Both the position numbers and the translations under genes were made by a program. Source: Sphingobium sp. MI1205 (GTDB lineage Bacteria > Pseudomonadota > Alphaproteobacteria > Sphingomonadales > Sphingomonadaceae). From it: a DNA stretch of 64,000 bases. Of the stretch, positions 18,409 through 26,394 are shown one piece after another; the stretch's first letter is position 1; every line of letters begins with the position of its first letter. The stretch spans positions 501,501 to 565,500 of the forward strand of contig NZ_CP005188.1 in the NCBI RefSeq assembly GCF_001563285.1, given 5' to 3'. The notes beneath the pieces are model-generated. The model was given only the letters and a program-made list of their open reading frames with translations. It was not told the DNA's origin and made no database searches.

Positions 18409-19140
18409 TTAGCCGTCCAGTTCTTCCACGAGAGCCTCGACTTTCGGCAGGAAATCCTTCGCGGCCAGGGCGAGAAGGGGCAGTGCGGCACCGTACAAAA
18501 GTTCGCTGCGAAAGCTCTCGCTGTCGAGGTTGCCCTGCGCCCAATCATTGATGGTGCTTGAATTATGGAGCGCCATCATGTGGGCGGCGCGATGCATCGA
18601 CAATTTGCTGGTCCGCAATTGACCTCTGGCAGACAGCTGCTCGAGACTGCCGAGATGTGATGTCGTCATTCGGTTGATGCAGTCTCGCGCGATGGGGATG
18701 TCTGCTTCTCCGCCCATCGCCGCAAGGACGACTGCCCGGTAATATCCCCGGTCTTCCTCCAGCGTCGCCCAGGTAAGTCGCGCATAGGCAATGGGAAAAG
18801 GTAGTTTCGCCTCTTCGCAGAACTTTTCCGCGAGACTGATCTTTCCCTCGAGCGATTCCAATATGGCTTTGTGCAGGACATCTTCGCGGCGCCCGATGTT
18901 GTTGTAGATGGTGGGCGGCGTCACACCCGTGCGCCGCGCAAGTTCGCGCATGTGCACGCCGGCAAGTCCGCTCTCGCTGCAGATCATACGGGTCATTGCG
19001 AGAATTTCCGCGCGCTTGCGCATCTGGACCGCGAAGCGACCATTACCCAACTGGACTCGCTCGTCAGGCAGGAAAGGCTGTTCCGGAACGAAAACGAGTT
19101 CGCCTTCCTGATGCGCCTCATGAGCTAGGTTTTCGCTCAT
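18409..19140 (-). CDS. TetR-family regulator of module 1
   Basis: 243 residues. About 40 residues of acidic N-terminal extension precede the TetR helix-turn-helix (KRAEILAMTRMICSESGLAG, then VHMRELARRTGVTPPTIYNN). The C-terminal ligand-binding part is helical and rich in Met and Ala. It converges with the SDR gene and is the only regulator in module 1, so it probably represses the GST-to-SDR genes until an intermediate binds. I found no clear palindrome before the module 1 genes, and the TGTCAA palindrome of module 2 does not recur here. Confidence 0.88.
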   Translation of the reverse strand: MSENLAHEAHQEGELVFVPEQPFLPDERVQLGNGRFAVQMRKRAEILAMTRMICSESGLAGVHMRELARRTGVTPPTIYNNIGRREDVLHKAILESLEGKISLAEKFCEEAKLPFPIAYARLTWATLEEDRGYYRAVVLAAMGGEADIPIARDCINRMTTSHLGSLEQLSARGQLRTSKLSMHRAAHMMALHNSSTINDWAQGNLDSESFRSELLYGAALPLLALAAKDFLPKVEALVEELDG

Positions 19141-19230
19141 CGCACCTCTCCTATTTTCGGGAGAGATGACAGCAAGTTTGGTCGATAGTCAATGGCGTCA
19201 GTCCTCGCCTCGGGGGTGTCAAGAAGCACG

Positions 19231-19419
19231 TCACAGGCCACGAGGGTTTGCCACTCGGCCAGGGGCGGCCGAGCGGCGAGCTTTGAATGTTTCTCTGTCG
19301 ACGAGGTGACGTTCGGAATTGAAGGGGTTGTGGAAGGAGGCATGGAGGGAGGCGAATTTTTGCAGTGACTTCATTCGCCTGAAACGCTGCATCGCCCGCG
19401 CTCGTCGTCGGAATGGCAT
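19231..19419 (-). pseudogene. IS6-family transposase, internally deleted and frameshifted
   Basis: On the minus strand the frame reads M-P and then jumps directly to the C-terminal region: ARAMQRFRRMKSLQKFASLH, then NPFNSERHLVDRETFKARRS. This is the end of IS6-type transposases. An extra C in the run GCCGCCCCTGG shifts the frame, so the expected LAEWQTLVA is found in the next frame. The middle with the DDE residues is deleted. The element's 5' end lies directly upstream at 19426-19479. The gene is dead. Confidence 0.8.
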
Positions 19420-19425
19420 GCCCGC

Positions 19426-19479
19426 GCCCTACCCTCGCCAACTCACTTTTCAATCAGGTGCATTTGCTCGGACAAGGGC
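19426..19479 (-). repeat. IS6-type element 5' end, copy A (inverted relative to copy B)
   Basis: 54 bases from GCCCTACCCTCG to GACAAGGGC. The reverse complement of 28690-28743 matches at 49 of 54 positions. Both copies sit just upstream of an IS6-type transposase start, so they are the same element's 5' terminal region. The two 5' ends face inward, bracketing module 2. Confidence 0.8.
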
Positions 19480-19509
19480 TCTTATCCGCAAGCGCACATT
19501 CGCCGGAAA

Positions 19510-20730
19510 CTACAGCGCCATCGCACGCTGAACGGCATTGCCGAAAAATTCGGCTTTGACGTGATCGCTGTAGTTGGCCAGTTCTTCCTCATAGAACTGA
19601 CGCGCATTGCTGATAGGGCCACCCTCCAGATGCGGATAGTCCGTGGCGAAGGTCAGGATGCCAGTTGGAACGCTATCGAATGCGGGCTGGAGCTGCATCA
19701 GCGGCGTCGGCAGACCGGATACGAAAATGTTGCGCTGGACATACTCCGATGGCTTGAGGGGCAGGGTGTAAGGACTCGTCCGCGAGAAGACATTCTTCTC
19801 GCAGATGCTGTCGATCGTCTTCAGCCAATAGGGAAGCCAATCGGTATCCAGTTCCTGCGACATCGCCACGAGGCGAGGATACCGTTCGAAAACGCCGCCG
19901 AAAATCAACGCGGTGAGAGCGGCGGTCGGAACCTGAAAGTGCTGGGACCGATAGGTCATCATGCTCGCCAGCAGATTGGGACCTGCGTTGCCCCAGCCAT
20001 CGGCCAATGTAGTCTGGCCGCTGAAGGCGACATGGAAAATGAGCGCCATTCCAAGATCCTCGGCCAGCGCCCAAACTGGCTCGAAGTCCGGATGCGCGAG
20101 GGACCGACCGCCAACTGGCTGCGCAGGGACGTGGAACGCCCTGCTGCCGAGCGCACGGGCACGCTTCATTTCCGCAAGCGCCCAGTCAACGTCGTCCAGC
20201 ACGACATAGGTGACCGGCAGCAAACGATCGCGGTGCTGGTGGACCACGTCGGATGTCCAGCTGTTGTAAGCAGCGATGCATTCCATCTGGAGCGTCTTGC
20301 TGCCCAATTCGTTCAGCGCCCGATCTGCTGGGATAAGCCCGAAGGAAGGGTTGATGAACTGAACGTCAATCCCCTGGTCGTCCATGACCGCGATGCGATC
20401 GTCCGAATCCACTGAACCCGGTTCGCGTACGCATTTCCGAAATGGTCCCCCGGCCTCCTCGCTCATATCCTCAATGCATCGTTCGAGCACTGTGCCGCTG
20501 ACCGGGCCTTGGGGGAGCTGGTCGAGAAACTGCTTGAACACTTCGGGCATCACGTCAGCCGGATCGGGACGGGCATCCTTGGGTATCTGGGCGATGAACT
20601 CGCCAGCGATCAGATCGCCGATTCGTGCCGACATGTCGAAGCCGGGCAGCTTTGCTGCCAACTTGGGAAAATGCTTGTCCATCCAGTCGAATGGCTCGTG
20701 AAAATGCGCGTCAACGTCGATAACCGGCAT
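19510..20730 (-). CDS. Amidohydrolase-2 family metal-dependent hydrolase/decarboxylase
   Basis: 406 residues from the ATG at 20730, chosen because AAGGAG lies eight bases upstream; a 16-residue upstream extension is unlikely. TIM-barrel of the ACMSD-like amidohydrolase group: the metal motif HFH at residues 9-11 (DVDAHFHEP), a further histidine in ALIFHVAFSG, and the late aspartate in FATDYPHLEG. Relatives decarboxylate aromatic acids or hydrolyse C-C/C-O bonds. It is divergent from a GST gene, with a TetR-type palindrome between them. It probably carries out a step in degrading the compound taken up by the module 2 receptor. Confidence 0.88.
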   Translation of the reverse strand: MPVIDVDAHFHEPFDWMDKHFPKLAAKLPGFDMSARIGDLIAGEFIAQIPKDARPDPADVMPEVFKQFLDQLPQGPVSGTVLERCIEDMSEEAGGPFRKCVREPGSVDSDDRIAVMDDQGIDVQFINPSFGLIPADRALNELGSKTLQMECIAAYNSWTSDVVHQHRDRLLPVTYVVLDDVDWALAEMKRARALGSRAFHVPAQPVGGRSLAHPDFEPVWALAEDLGMALIFHVAFSGQTTLADGWGNAGPNLLASMMTYRSQHFQVPTAALTALIFGGVFERYPRLVAMSQELDTDWLPYWLKTIDSICEKNVFSRTSPYTLPLKPSEYVQRNIFVSGLPTPLMQLQPAFDSVPTGILTFATDYPHLEGGPISNARQFYEEELANYSDHVKAEFFGNAVQRAMAL

Positions 20731-20797
20731 GATCTCTCTCCTTAGACCCTGGCTGAGTTTCTCAATCCGCCTCGACAATGCCGCTATGCTGCCAATA

Positions 20798-20815
20798 TGT
20801 CAATCATGGTTGACA
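20798..20815. promoter_or_regulatory. TetR-type operator, copy 1
   Basis: TGTCAATCATGGTTGACA, an 18-bp dyad with 16 of 18 positions symmetrical. It is in the 140-bp spacer between the divergent amidohydrolase and GST genes. A perfect version lies at 22884-22901 before the TonB receptor. The TetR gene between them (21645-22238) is the likely binder. Confidence 0.75.
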
Positions 20816-20870
20816 TCTTGTGCCCTTGGCGGGCAATCGATGAAAAACCGAAGCCGGGAAAGGGAAAGCG

Positions 20871-21641
20871 ATGGGTGAGTCGAGCGTAGAGGAAGTGTCG
20901 CCGAAGATCGTGATCTACCACATAGAGGGCCGGCGATCCTCGAGAGTGGCATGGTTGTGCGAAGAACTGGAACTGCCCTACGAACTTGTCTTCAAGCGCG
21001 GCGACATCATGGGTTCGATGGCGACGATCCGGGAAGTCTATCCCGACATGCCCATGGCTCCCGTCGTGAGCATCGACGGAACCTTCATGGTCGAATCAGG
21101 CGCCATTCTTGAAGTACTCACCGCCCGATACGGCAACGGCGCACTGGTGCCGCCAGTCAACTCCATCGACTTTCTCTACCATGCCCAATGGATGCACTTC
21201 GCCGAAGGAACGGCAATGGCGCGCTTGGGAATGGATTTCTTCACCGCGATGAACAAGGGAGTCGCCGTCGACGAACTTCCAGTCGGATATCGCTCCGGAG
21301 ACGACATTGCCGCGTTCGCGATGGTCGGTTCAGTGGGAGTGTTCGACTTTGCGGATCGGTACTTGGAAGATCACGCCTTCTTTGGAGGCGCCGAATTCAC
21401 GACGGCCGATATCATGATGCAATGGTTCGTCCCGCTGGCGAGGTTGATGGTAGCGATCGACGTGGACAGCTACTCCCACATTCGGCGCTGGCGCAAGGTG
21501 GTCGAGAGCCGACCGGCATTCAAGCGCGCGACGCAGGCTTGCACACCGTCGGGTGTCAATGAATTCGGAATGCCGGCCGATCAGCCATTGATCGTGCAAC
21601 CGCTTCCCGATGAGCGGCTGAGAAAATCGCGTTCAAGCTAG
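20871..21641 (+). CDS. Cytosolic glutathione S-transferase of module 2
   Basis: 256 residues. The thioredoxin-fold domain begins at about 13 (IVIYHIEGRRSSRVAWLCEE). Serines 23/24 sit where Ser/Thr-type GSTs place the catalytic residue; the cis-Pro is in MPMAPVVSIDG and the gamma-Glu-binding pair in MVESGAILEVL. The helical domain follows (AQWMHFAEGTAMARLG, FTTADIMMQWFVPLARL). It is a paralogue of the exported GST at 25452, sharing YHIE.RRS.RV.WL.EELE and FKRGDI.GSM. It is divergent from the amidohydrolase, with an operator between. No signal peptide is present, so it acts in the cytoplasm. Confidence 0.9.
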   Translation: MGESSVEEVSPKIVIYHIEGRRSSRVAWLCEELELPYELVFKRGDIMGSMATIREVYPDMPMAPVVSIDGTFMVESGAILEVLTARYGNGALVPPVNSIDFLYHAQWMHFAEGTAMARLGMDFFTAMNKGVAVDELPVGYRSGDDIAAFAMVGSVGVFDFADRYLEDHAFFGGAEFTTADIMMQWFVPLARLMVAIDVDSYSHIRRWRKVVESRPAFKRATQACTPSGVNEFGMPADQPLIVQPLPDERLRKSRSS

Positions 21642-21644
21642 CTG

Positions 21645-22238
21645 TTACCCGTGCCCAGTATCCTCGCTCGGGCCGACACAAGCCTGAAGCGCGTCCGCGA
21701 GCGCCCTCTCATAGGCCTTCTTCAGTTTGCTCGTCTGGGCAAATTGCGGGACGGCCTTTTGATGGATCACCGCGCCGCCACACAGGATTGCCACCAGTTG
21801 CGCCTTGACCAGACGATCCTTGCCGCCAAGCCAGTCTGCGATCGGGCCGAGGAATCGTTCCTGCATCATCTTTTGCAGCAACGGCTGCGTCGTGCCGGAC
21901 GTCGCGCCGTGAACGACCACGAGCGTCGGGCTGAGATCAATGTTCGCCGGAGATTCGGACAAAATGGAGCGGGCAATCCGGGCGCCGAACGTAGCACGAT
22001 CACCTGCTATGAGATTGTCGGGATCCAGCAATTCCCAAAGTACGAGAGTATAGAGATTTTCCTTGGACGTGAAATATCGTCCGATCAGCGCGACGTCGCA
22101 TTTGGCATCGGCCGCGATATCCTTCAGCCGCACCTGCTCATAGCTGAAGTTGGCGAAACGAACCCGCGCCGCCCGCAATATCGCCGCTTTTGTGGCCGCG
22201 GAGTCGCGCTTGCGCGCAACCGGCTTTACTCGATTCAT
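21645..22238 (-). CDS. TetR-family regulator of module 2
   Basis: 197 residues. The N-terminal helix-turn-helix (ATKAAILRAARVRFANFSYE, then VRLKDIAADAKCDVALIGRY) is followed by a helical effector domain. It ends four bases from the convergent GST gene and starts 128 bases from the divergent small gene at 22367. Two near-identical 18-bp palindromes, one on each side (20798 and 22884), are its probable operators. It would then control the amidohydrolase/GST pair and the receptor-GST-hydrolase-NTF2 operon together. Repressor function is the family norm, not shown here. Confidence 0.9.
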   Translation of the reverse strand: MNRVKPVARKRDSAATKAAILRAARVRFANFSYEQVRLKDIAADAKCDVALIGRYFTSKENLYTLVLWELLDPDNLIAGDRATFGARIARSILSESPANIDLSPTLVVVHGATSGTTQPLLQKMMQERFLGPIADWLGGKDRLVKAQLVAILCGGAVIHQKAVPQFAQTSKLKKAYERALADALQACVGPSEDTGHG

Positions 22239-22366
22239 TTACTAGTCCCTCAGTTGGCGGAGTGCGAAGTTGCCGCTGATATTGGAACCGCGCACCCAAA
22301 ATCAAACAGATCAGTCAATCCGATTTGGATACCGTCAATGCATTTGCACAAGTCTGGAGAAACGCG

Positions 22367-22804
22367 ATGCGTACCTATCAGCTTTTTACGCAACAATGGT
22401 TCGACGCGGTCGAAAAGATTATAGCAGAAGTCGCCAAAGCGCACCGTAGCGCCCTGGCTGGAGTGAACTTCATTCTCAGCGAGCAGTATCTCGATGCTCC
22501 AGGCGCTCTCAAGGTCGACGGCGACGATCCAGCGAGCACGCTCATCATCGAGGGCGGGACAGTGCGCACCTCCAGGGAATTTCGCCGCGACGCCGACATA
22601 TGGGTCCGCGCCGACTACGAAACCATGCGGATCGTCGTGCGCACGAAAATACCGACCGATCCCGATCAGGCGCGCAAGGAATCCGAGCGTCTGTCCGCCA
22701 TCATGGAGAAAGCGGTAACGGCCAAGAGCGGAGAGGTTTCCGACCCCGCGGTAGGCGCCTTTCTGACACACCTCCACAACGAGATTGCCAGCATTACCGA
22801 TTAG
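22367..22804 (+). CDS. Small protein, possibly SCP2-like lipid carrier
   Basis: 145 residues from the ATG at 22367, which has GGAGA seven bases upstream (a TTG frame start lies 42 bases earlier). It has no signal peptide. An N-terminal helical part (WFDAVEKIIAEVAKAHRSAL) is followed by strands (STLIIEGGTVRTSREFRRDA, DIWVRADYETMRIVVRTKI) and a charged C-terminal helix. The pattern of an acidic-to-basic sheet with ADYETM resembles SCP2-type sterol-carrier proteins often found in steroid gene clusters, but I cannot confirm this. It is divergent from the TetR gene and is followed by the perfect operator and the TonB receptor. Confidence 0.55.
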   Translation: MRTYQLFTQQWFDAVEKIIAEVAKAHRSALAGVNFILSEQYLDAPGALKVDGDDPASTLIIEGGTVRTSREFRRDADIWVRADYETMRIVVRTKIPTDPDQARKESERLSAIMEKAVTAKSGEVSDPAVGAFLTHLHNEIASITD

Positions 22805-22883
22805 CCGTTCTTGCATGGGCGCCTTGGTGGGTTGCGAGCAAATATTGCGGACCGTCTCCTTTGGAATCCTCGCATGTGCACAA

Positions 22884-22901
22884 TGTCAATCATGATTGAC
22901 A
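22884..22901. promoter_or_regulatory. TetR-type operator, copy 2 (perfect palindrome)
   Basis: TGTCAATCATGATTGACA is a perfect 18-bp palindrome, 140 bp before the TonB receptor start and about 80 bp after the small protein gene. It differs at one position from the copy at 20798. It should control the receptor-GST-hydrolase-NTF2 operon. Confidence 0.8.
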
Positions 22902-23041
22902 TGGTTTCCTTATTCTCTTAGATTTTCGCGAATAACAAGATGGTGCGTACGAGGGAAATGGGACGTCCCGCACGTCCCGAGCCACCCGAGGGGCGCGTCC
23001 ATGTGAGAGCGCAGTGGCATGCGCAATAACGGGGGGGAGCT

Positions 23042-25375
23042 ATGTCGAAGTTGGGCCTTTCTGCGTCTTTGATCGCGATCGGGATTGTCGGGTTCTCAGG
23101 GGCAGCGTCCGCACAGGAAGCCGATATGTCGGCGTCCAATCAGCGTACAACAACCACCAGCGCCAGCGATGAAAAGGACAGGACGGCTGAGGGCTTTAGC
23201 GATATCGTTGTCACCGCGCGACGGGTCGAGGAACGACAGCTGACGGTTCCGATCACGATCAATGCCTTCGCCGGCGACGACCTTGATCGCCGTCAGATTC
23301 GCACGACGGACGATCTTGGGCAGCGCGTCCCGGCATTGCAGGTGAATCAGGATCCGACACGCGGCAATAGCTTCACCATCCGCGGAGTCGCGCGGACTTT
23401 CCAGGGCGATCCCGGGGTCGTCACCTATGTCGCCGACGTGCCTCAGGAACTGTATGGCGGAGCGCCTATTCTCGATCTCCAGTCGATCCAGGTTCTGAAA
23501 GGGCCGCAGGGAACATTGTTCGGCAAGAACAGCATTGGCGGCGTGGTACTGCTGGTGCCCCAGAAGCCGAAGTTCGAGGCCGAAGGCATGGTCAGTGCGC
23601 GCGTGGGCAATTTCAATGCGCGCGAATTCACCGGCGTCGTCAATCTTCCCGCCAGCGACGTGCTCGCCTTCAGAGCGGCGGGTCGGTATACGAAGCGAGA
23701 CGGCCTTATCAAGAATGTTTCCGCAACGGATCTCAACGAACTCGATCGCGCGGCCGGACGCTTCTCGATTCTCTACACCCCCAACGACAGCATCGAGAAT
23801 TATTTCGTTGCCGATGGATATACGTCGACCGAGGGAGCCGCCACGAGCGGCATAGTTGAGGCGGTGGCATCTTGTCCCACTTCGCTCATCGCCTGCCTGC
23901 ACGATGCACTCGGAATATCGTTCAATGATGCACTCGCAGAGCAGCAGGCTTTGGGCATCGACAAAGTCTCCCAGCCCACCATCCAGGAAAGCACAATCAG
24001 AGTCTGGGGCCTGGCTAATCACACGACCTGGACGTCGGGGAACATCAGTATCAAGAACATTCTTGGCTATCGTAAGACGAAGAACAAAACATATGCCGAT
24101 TATGACGCGTTTCGATTGCAATTGCTGGAAGTCATCCGACCGGAGATGACGGAGCAATTCACCGAAGAGATTCAGATACGTGGCAGCTCGTTCAACGATA
24201 AGCTGGACTGGGTGGTTGGAGGATTCTATTCCGACCTGACATTCAATTCCCCCGATACGCCCGTGTTCGTATTCGGCAACGTGCCTCCGGGAATAATTCC
24301 CGGCTTCGTCAGCAAGACGATCACCGATACGCGCATCGTCAGCAAATCCCGGGCATTGTTCGGCCAAGCCACCTACGACCTTTCAAGCTTGGCCCAGGGA
24401 CTGAAATTGACAGGTGGATTCCGGTATACGTGGGACAGGCGCAAATTTTCGGGAGCATCGTTCAACGGAACGAGAGACATTACGAACTGCCGAAATATTA
24501 TAGCCACTGGTCCTAATGCCGGCGACTTTCTGGATGGAACCGATCCGCTCACGTGCATCCGGACTCTCAAGCAAAGCTTCAGCAAGCCGACTTGGAACGT
24601 CAATCTCGAATATCAGGCATCGCCAACGACCTTCGTTTACGTAACGACGCGGAGAGGCTATAAATCGGGAAGCTTCAATATCGCAGCGACGGCGACAGAC
24701 CTGATCTCATTCAACCCGGAAACGCTGACGGATTTCGAGGCAGGAATCAAGTCGCAGGGCAGGATCGGCGGAATGCCGTATCGCGTGAGCGGCGCCGCCT
24801 TCACTGGCAATTACAAGGACATTCAGGCGACACGTTCGATCCTGGATAATGGTGTGGTCAACACTTTCATCGTCAATGTCGGCGAAGCGAAGATCAAGGG
24901 TTTCGAAGTCGAGCTCTCGCTGATTCCGGTTCCGGGCCTAGAACTCGGCGGCTATTACGCGCTCACCGACGGAAAATATGCCGAAGATGTGCTCCTTGGA
25001 CCGGCATTTGCCGGCAAACGCCTGCTCGGCATTCCCAAGAAGACTGCCGGTCTGAATGCACGGGCAAGCCACGAATTTGCCGGAGTGGGCACTGTAGTGG
25101 CGACGGGCAACCTGAATTATCGCGGAAGTCTGCCGACGACCTACAATGACCTCGATCCTGCGTTTCAGTCCGTCGGTGGATATTCGACGATCGACGCGAC
25201 ACTGGCAATCGAGAAGATCGGAGGCCTCGACCTCGATCTTCGTTTCTACTGCCAGAATGTGACCGACAACAGATCGCCGATCTTCGCGAGCGATTCCCGC
25301 AGCCAGCTCGGCTACGCGCTTCGAACCCATCTGGATCCGCGCACCTATGGCGCGGAAGCGACGTTCCGCTTCTGA
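23042..25375 (+). CDS. TonB-dependent receptor of catabolic module 2
   Basis: 777-residue outer-membrane receptor: signal peptide (MSKLGLSASLIAIGIVGFSG, cleaved after ASA), a long Ser/Thr-rich linker, TonB box-like FSDIVVTARRVEER, plug (TVPITINAFAGDDLDRRQIR, FTIRGVARTFQGDPGV, VLKGPQGTLFGKNSIGG) and a barrel ending EATFRF. GGGGGGAG precedes the start. It heads a same-strand run with the exported GST (76 bases on), the Tat hydrolase and an exported NTF2-like protein. That makes an uptake-plus-periplasmic-processing unit under the palindrome at 22884. The cargo is unknown. Confidence 0.93.
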   Translation: MSKLGLSASLIAIGIVGFSGAASAQEADMSASNQRTTTTSASDEKDRTAEGFSDIVVTARRVEERQLTVPITINAFAGDDLDRRQIRTTDDLGQRVPALQVNQDPTRGNSFTIRGVARTFQGDPGVVTYVADVPQELYGGAPILDLQSIQVLKGPQGTLFGKNSIGGVVLLVPQKPKFEAEGMVSARVGNFNAREFTGVVNLPASDVLAFRAAGRYTKRDGLIKNVSATDLNELDRAAGRFSILYTPNDSIENYFVADGYTSTEGAATSGIVEAVASCPTSLIACLHDALGISFNDALAEQQALGIDKVSQPTIQESTIRVWGLANHTTWTSGNISIKNILGYRKTKNKTYADYDAFRLQLLEVIRPEMTEQFTEEIQIRGSSFNDKLDWVVGGFYSDLTFNSPDTPVFVFGNVPPGIIPGFVSKTITDTRIVSKSRALFGQATYDLSSLAQGLKLTGGFRYTWDRRKFSGASFNGTRDITNCRNIIATGPNAGDFLDGTDPLTCIRTLKQSFSKPTWNVNLEYQASPTTFVYVTTRRGYKSGSFNIAATATDLISFNPETLTDFEAGIKSQGRIGGMPYRVSGAAFTGNYKDIQATRSILDNGVVNTFIVNVGEAKIKGFEVELSLIPVPGLELGGYYALTDGKYAEDVLLGPAFAGKRLLGIPKKTAGLNARASHEFAGVGTVVATGNLNYRGSLPTTYNDLDPAFQSVGGYSTIDATLAIEKIGGLDLDLRFYCQNVTDNRSPIFASDSRSQLGYALRTHLDPRTYGAEATFRF

Positions 25376-25451
25376 AATGTAATCCGAACCGACAGCCCCC
25401 ATTCCGTTCGCGGCGCGAGGGGTCGGCTCAACATAAACAAGGGGACGAAAG

Positions 25452-26297
25452 GTGCCTGAGCATTTCCGTTTGAGACGGTCTGGATGGATAGCAGGCGTTT
25501 TGCTGCTCTTGCCGATGGCCGGCATTCCCGCCGAAGCGGCCCATGCCGCGCAGGCGCCCGCTGCTGTGAAGCAAGCCGATCTTACCATCTACCATATCGA
25601 AATGCGGCGATCGATGCGCGTGATCTGGCTCGCCGAGGAACTGGAGATACCCTACAATCTCGTGTTCAAACGCGGGGACATCGCCGGATCGATGGAACTG
25701 ATCCGGGAAATGAGCCCGCTGATGCCGATGGCGCCGACGGTGAAATACAAGGGCAACGTCTATGTAGAATCCGGCGGCATACTTGACCTGTTGCTCTCCG
25801 AATACGGGAACGGCCGGCTCGTCCCGCCAAATGGTTCCGCAGATCTTGGCAATCATTACCAATGGATGCATTTTGCGGAAGGCACCGCAATGTATCGCGC
25901 ATGGGCCGCCCGATACGCTTCGATGGTTGCCAATATCCCGATAACCGATGTGCCCAAGGGATATCAGACCGGGGTGAAGCCCAGCGGACTGGTCGGCGTT
26001 CCCGCAGTCTACGCATTCGTCGAGGATTACCTTTCACGTAATCCGTATTTCGGCGGAGGCCACTTCTCCGCGGCTGACATCATGATGCATTTCGCGGTTA
26101 AATCAGCGGGGCCGGCAGCGGGCATCGACATATCGGGATACAAGAACGTCGCCGCCTGGGTAGAGCGCGTCGAAGCCAGGCCGGCGTTCCAGCGGGCGAT
26201 CAAGGTAGCCTTGCCGGGGGGACACGACAAGGACGGCAATGGCTGCGGCCTGCCGATACCCTTCTCCAACCCACCAGCGGTGTATGCGTGCCCGTGA
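25452..26297 (+). CDS. Exported glutathione S-transferase-like protein
   Basis: 281 residues starting at GTG, with AAGGGG seven bases upstream. The N-terminus is a classical Sec signal peptide: basic FRLRRSG, hydrophobic IAGVLLLLPMAG, then small residues ending AHA-AQA near residue 33. A complete GST fold follows: LTIYHIEMRRSMRVIWLAEE with Ser54 at the usual catalytic place, cis-Pro in MPMAPTV (residue 95), gamma-Glu-binding Glu106-Ser107 in VESGGIL, and a helical domain (WMHFAEGTAM, FSAADIMMHFAVK). It is paralogous to the cytosolic GST at 20871. The C-terminus adds a Gly/Pro-rich tail with two cysteines. An exported GST is unusual, since glutathione is mainly cytoplasmic. Confidence 0.88.
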   Translation: MPEHFRLRRSGWIAGVLLLLPMAGIPAEAAHAAQAPAAVKQADLTIYHIEMRRSMRVIWLAEELEIPYNLVFKRGDIAGSMELIREMSPLMPMAPTVKYKGNVYVESGGILDLLLSEYGNGRLVPPNGSADLGNHYQWMHFAEGTAMYRAWAARYASMVANIPITDVPKGYQTGVKPSGLVGVPAVYAFVEDYLSRNPYFGGGHFSAADIMMHFAVKSAGPAAGIDISGYKNVAAWVERVEARPAFQRAIKVALPGGHDKDGNGCGLPIPFSNPPAVYACP

Positions 26298-26394
26298 CGC
26301 ATAGGCTCTCCCACTCGAGTTATCTCAACGCCATGCCGTAGCTTTGCGCAGCGGCGGCATCTCTTGAATGCAGATAATGGGACAGGAGGAAGGT

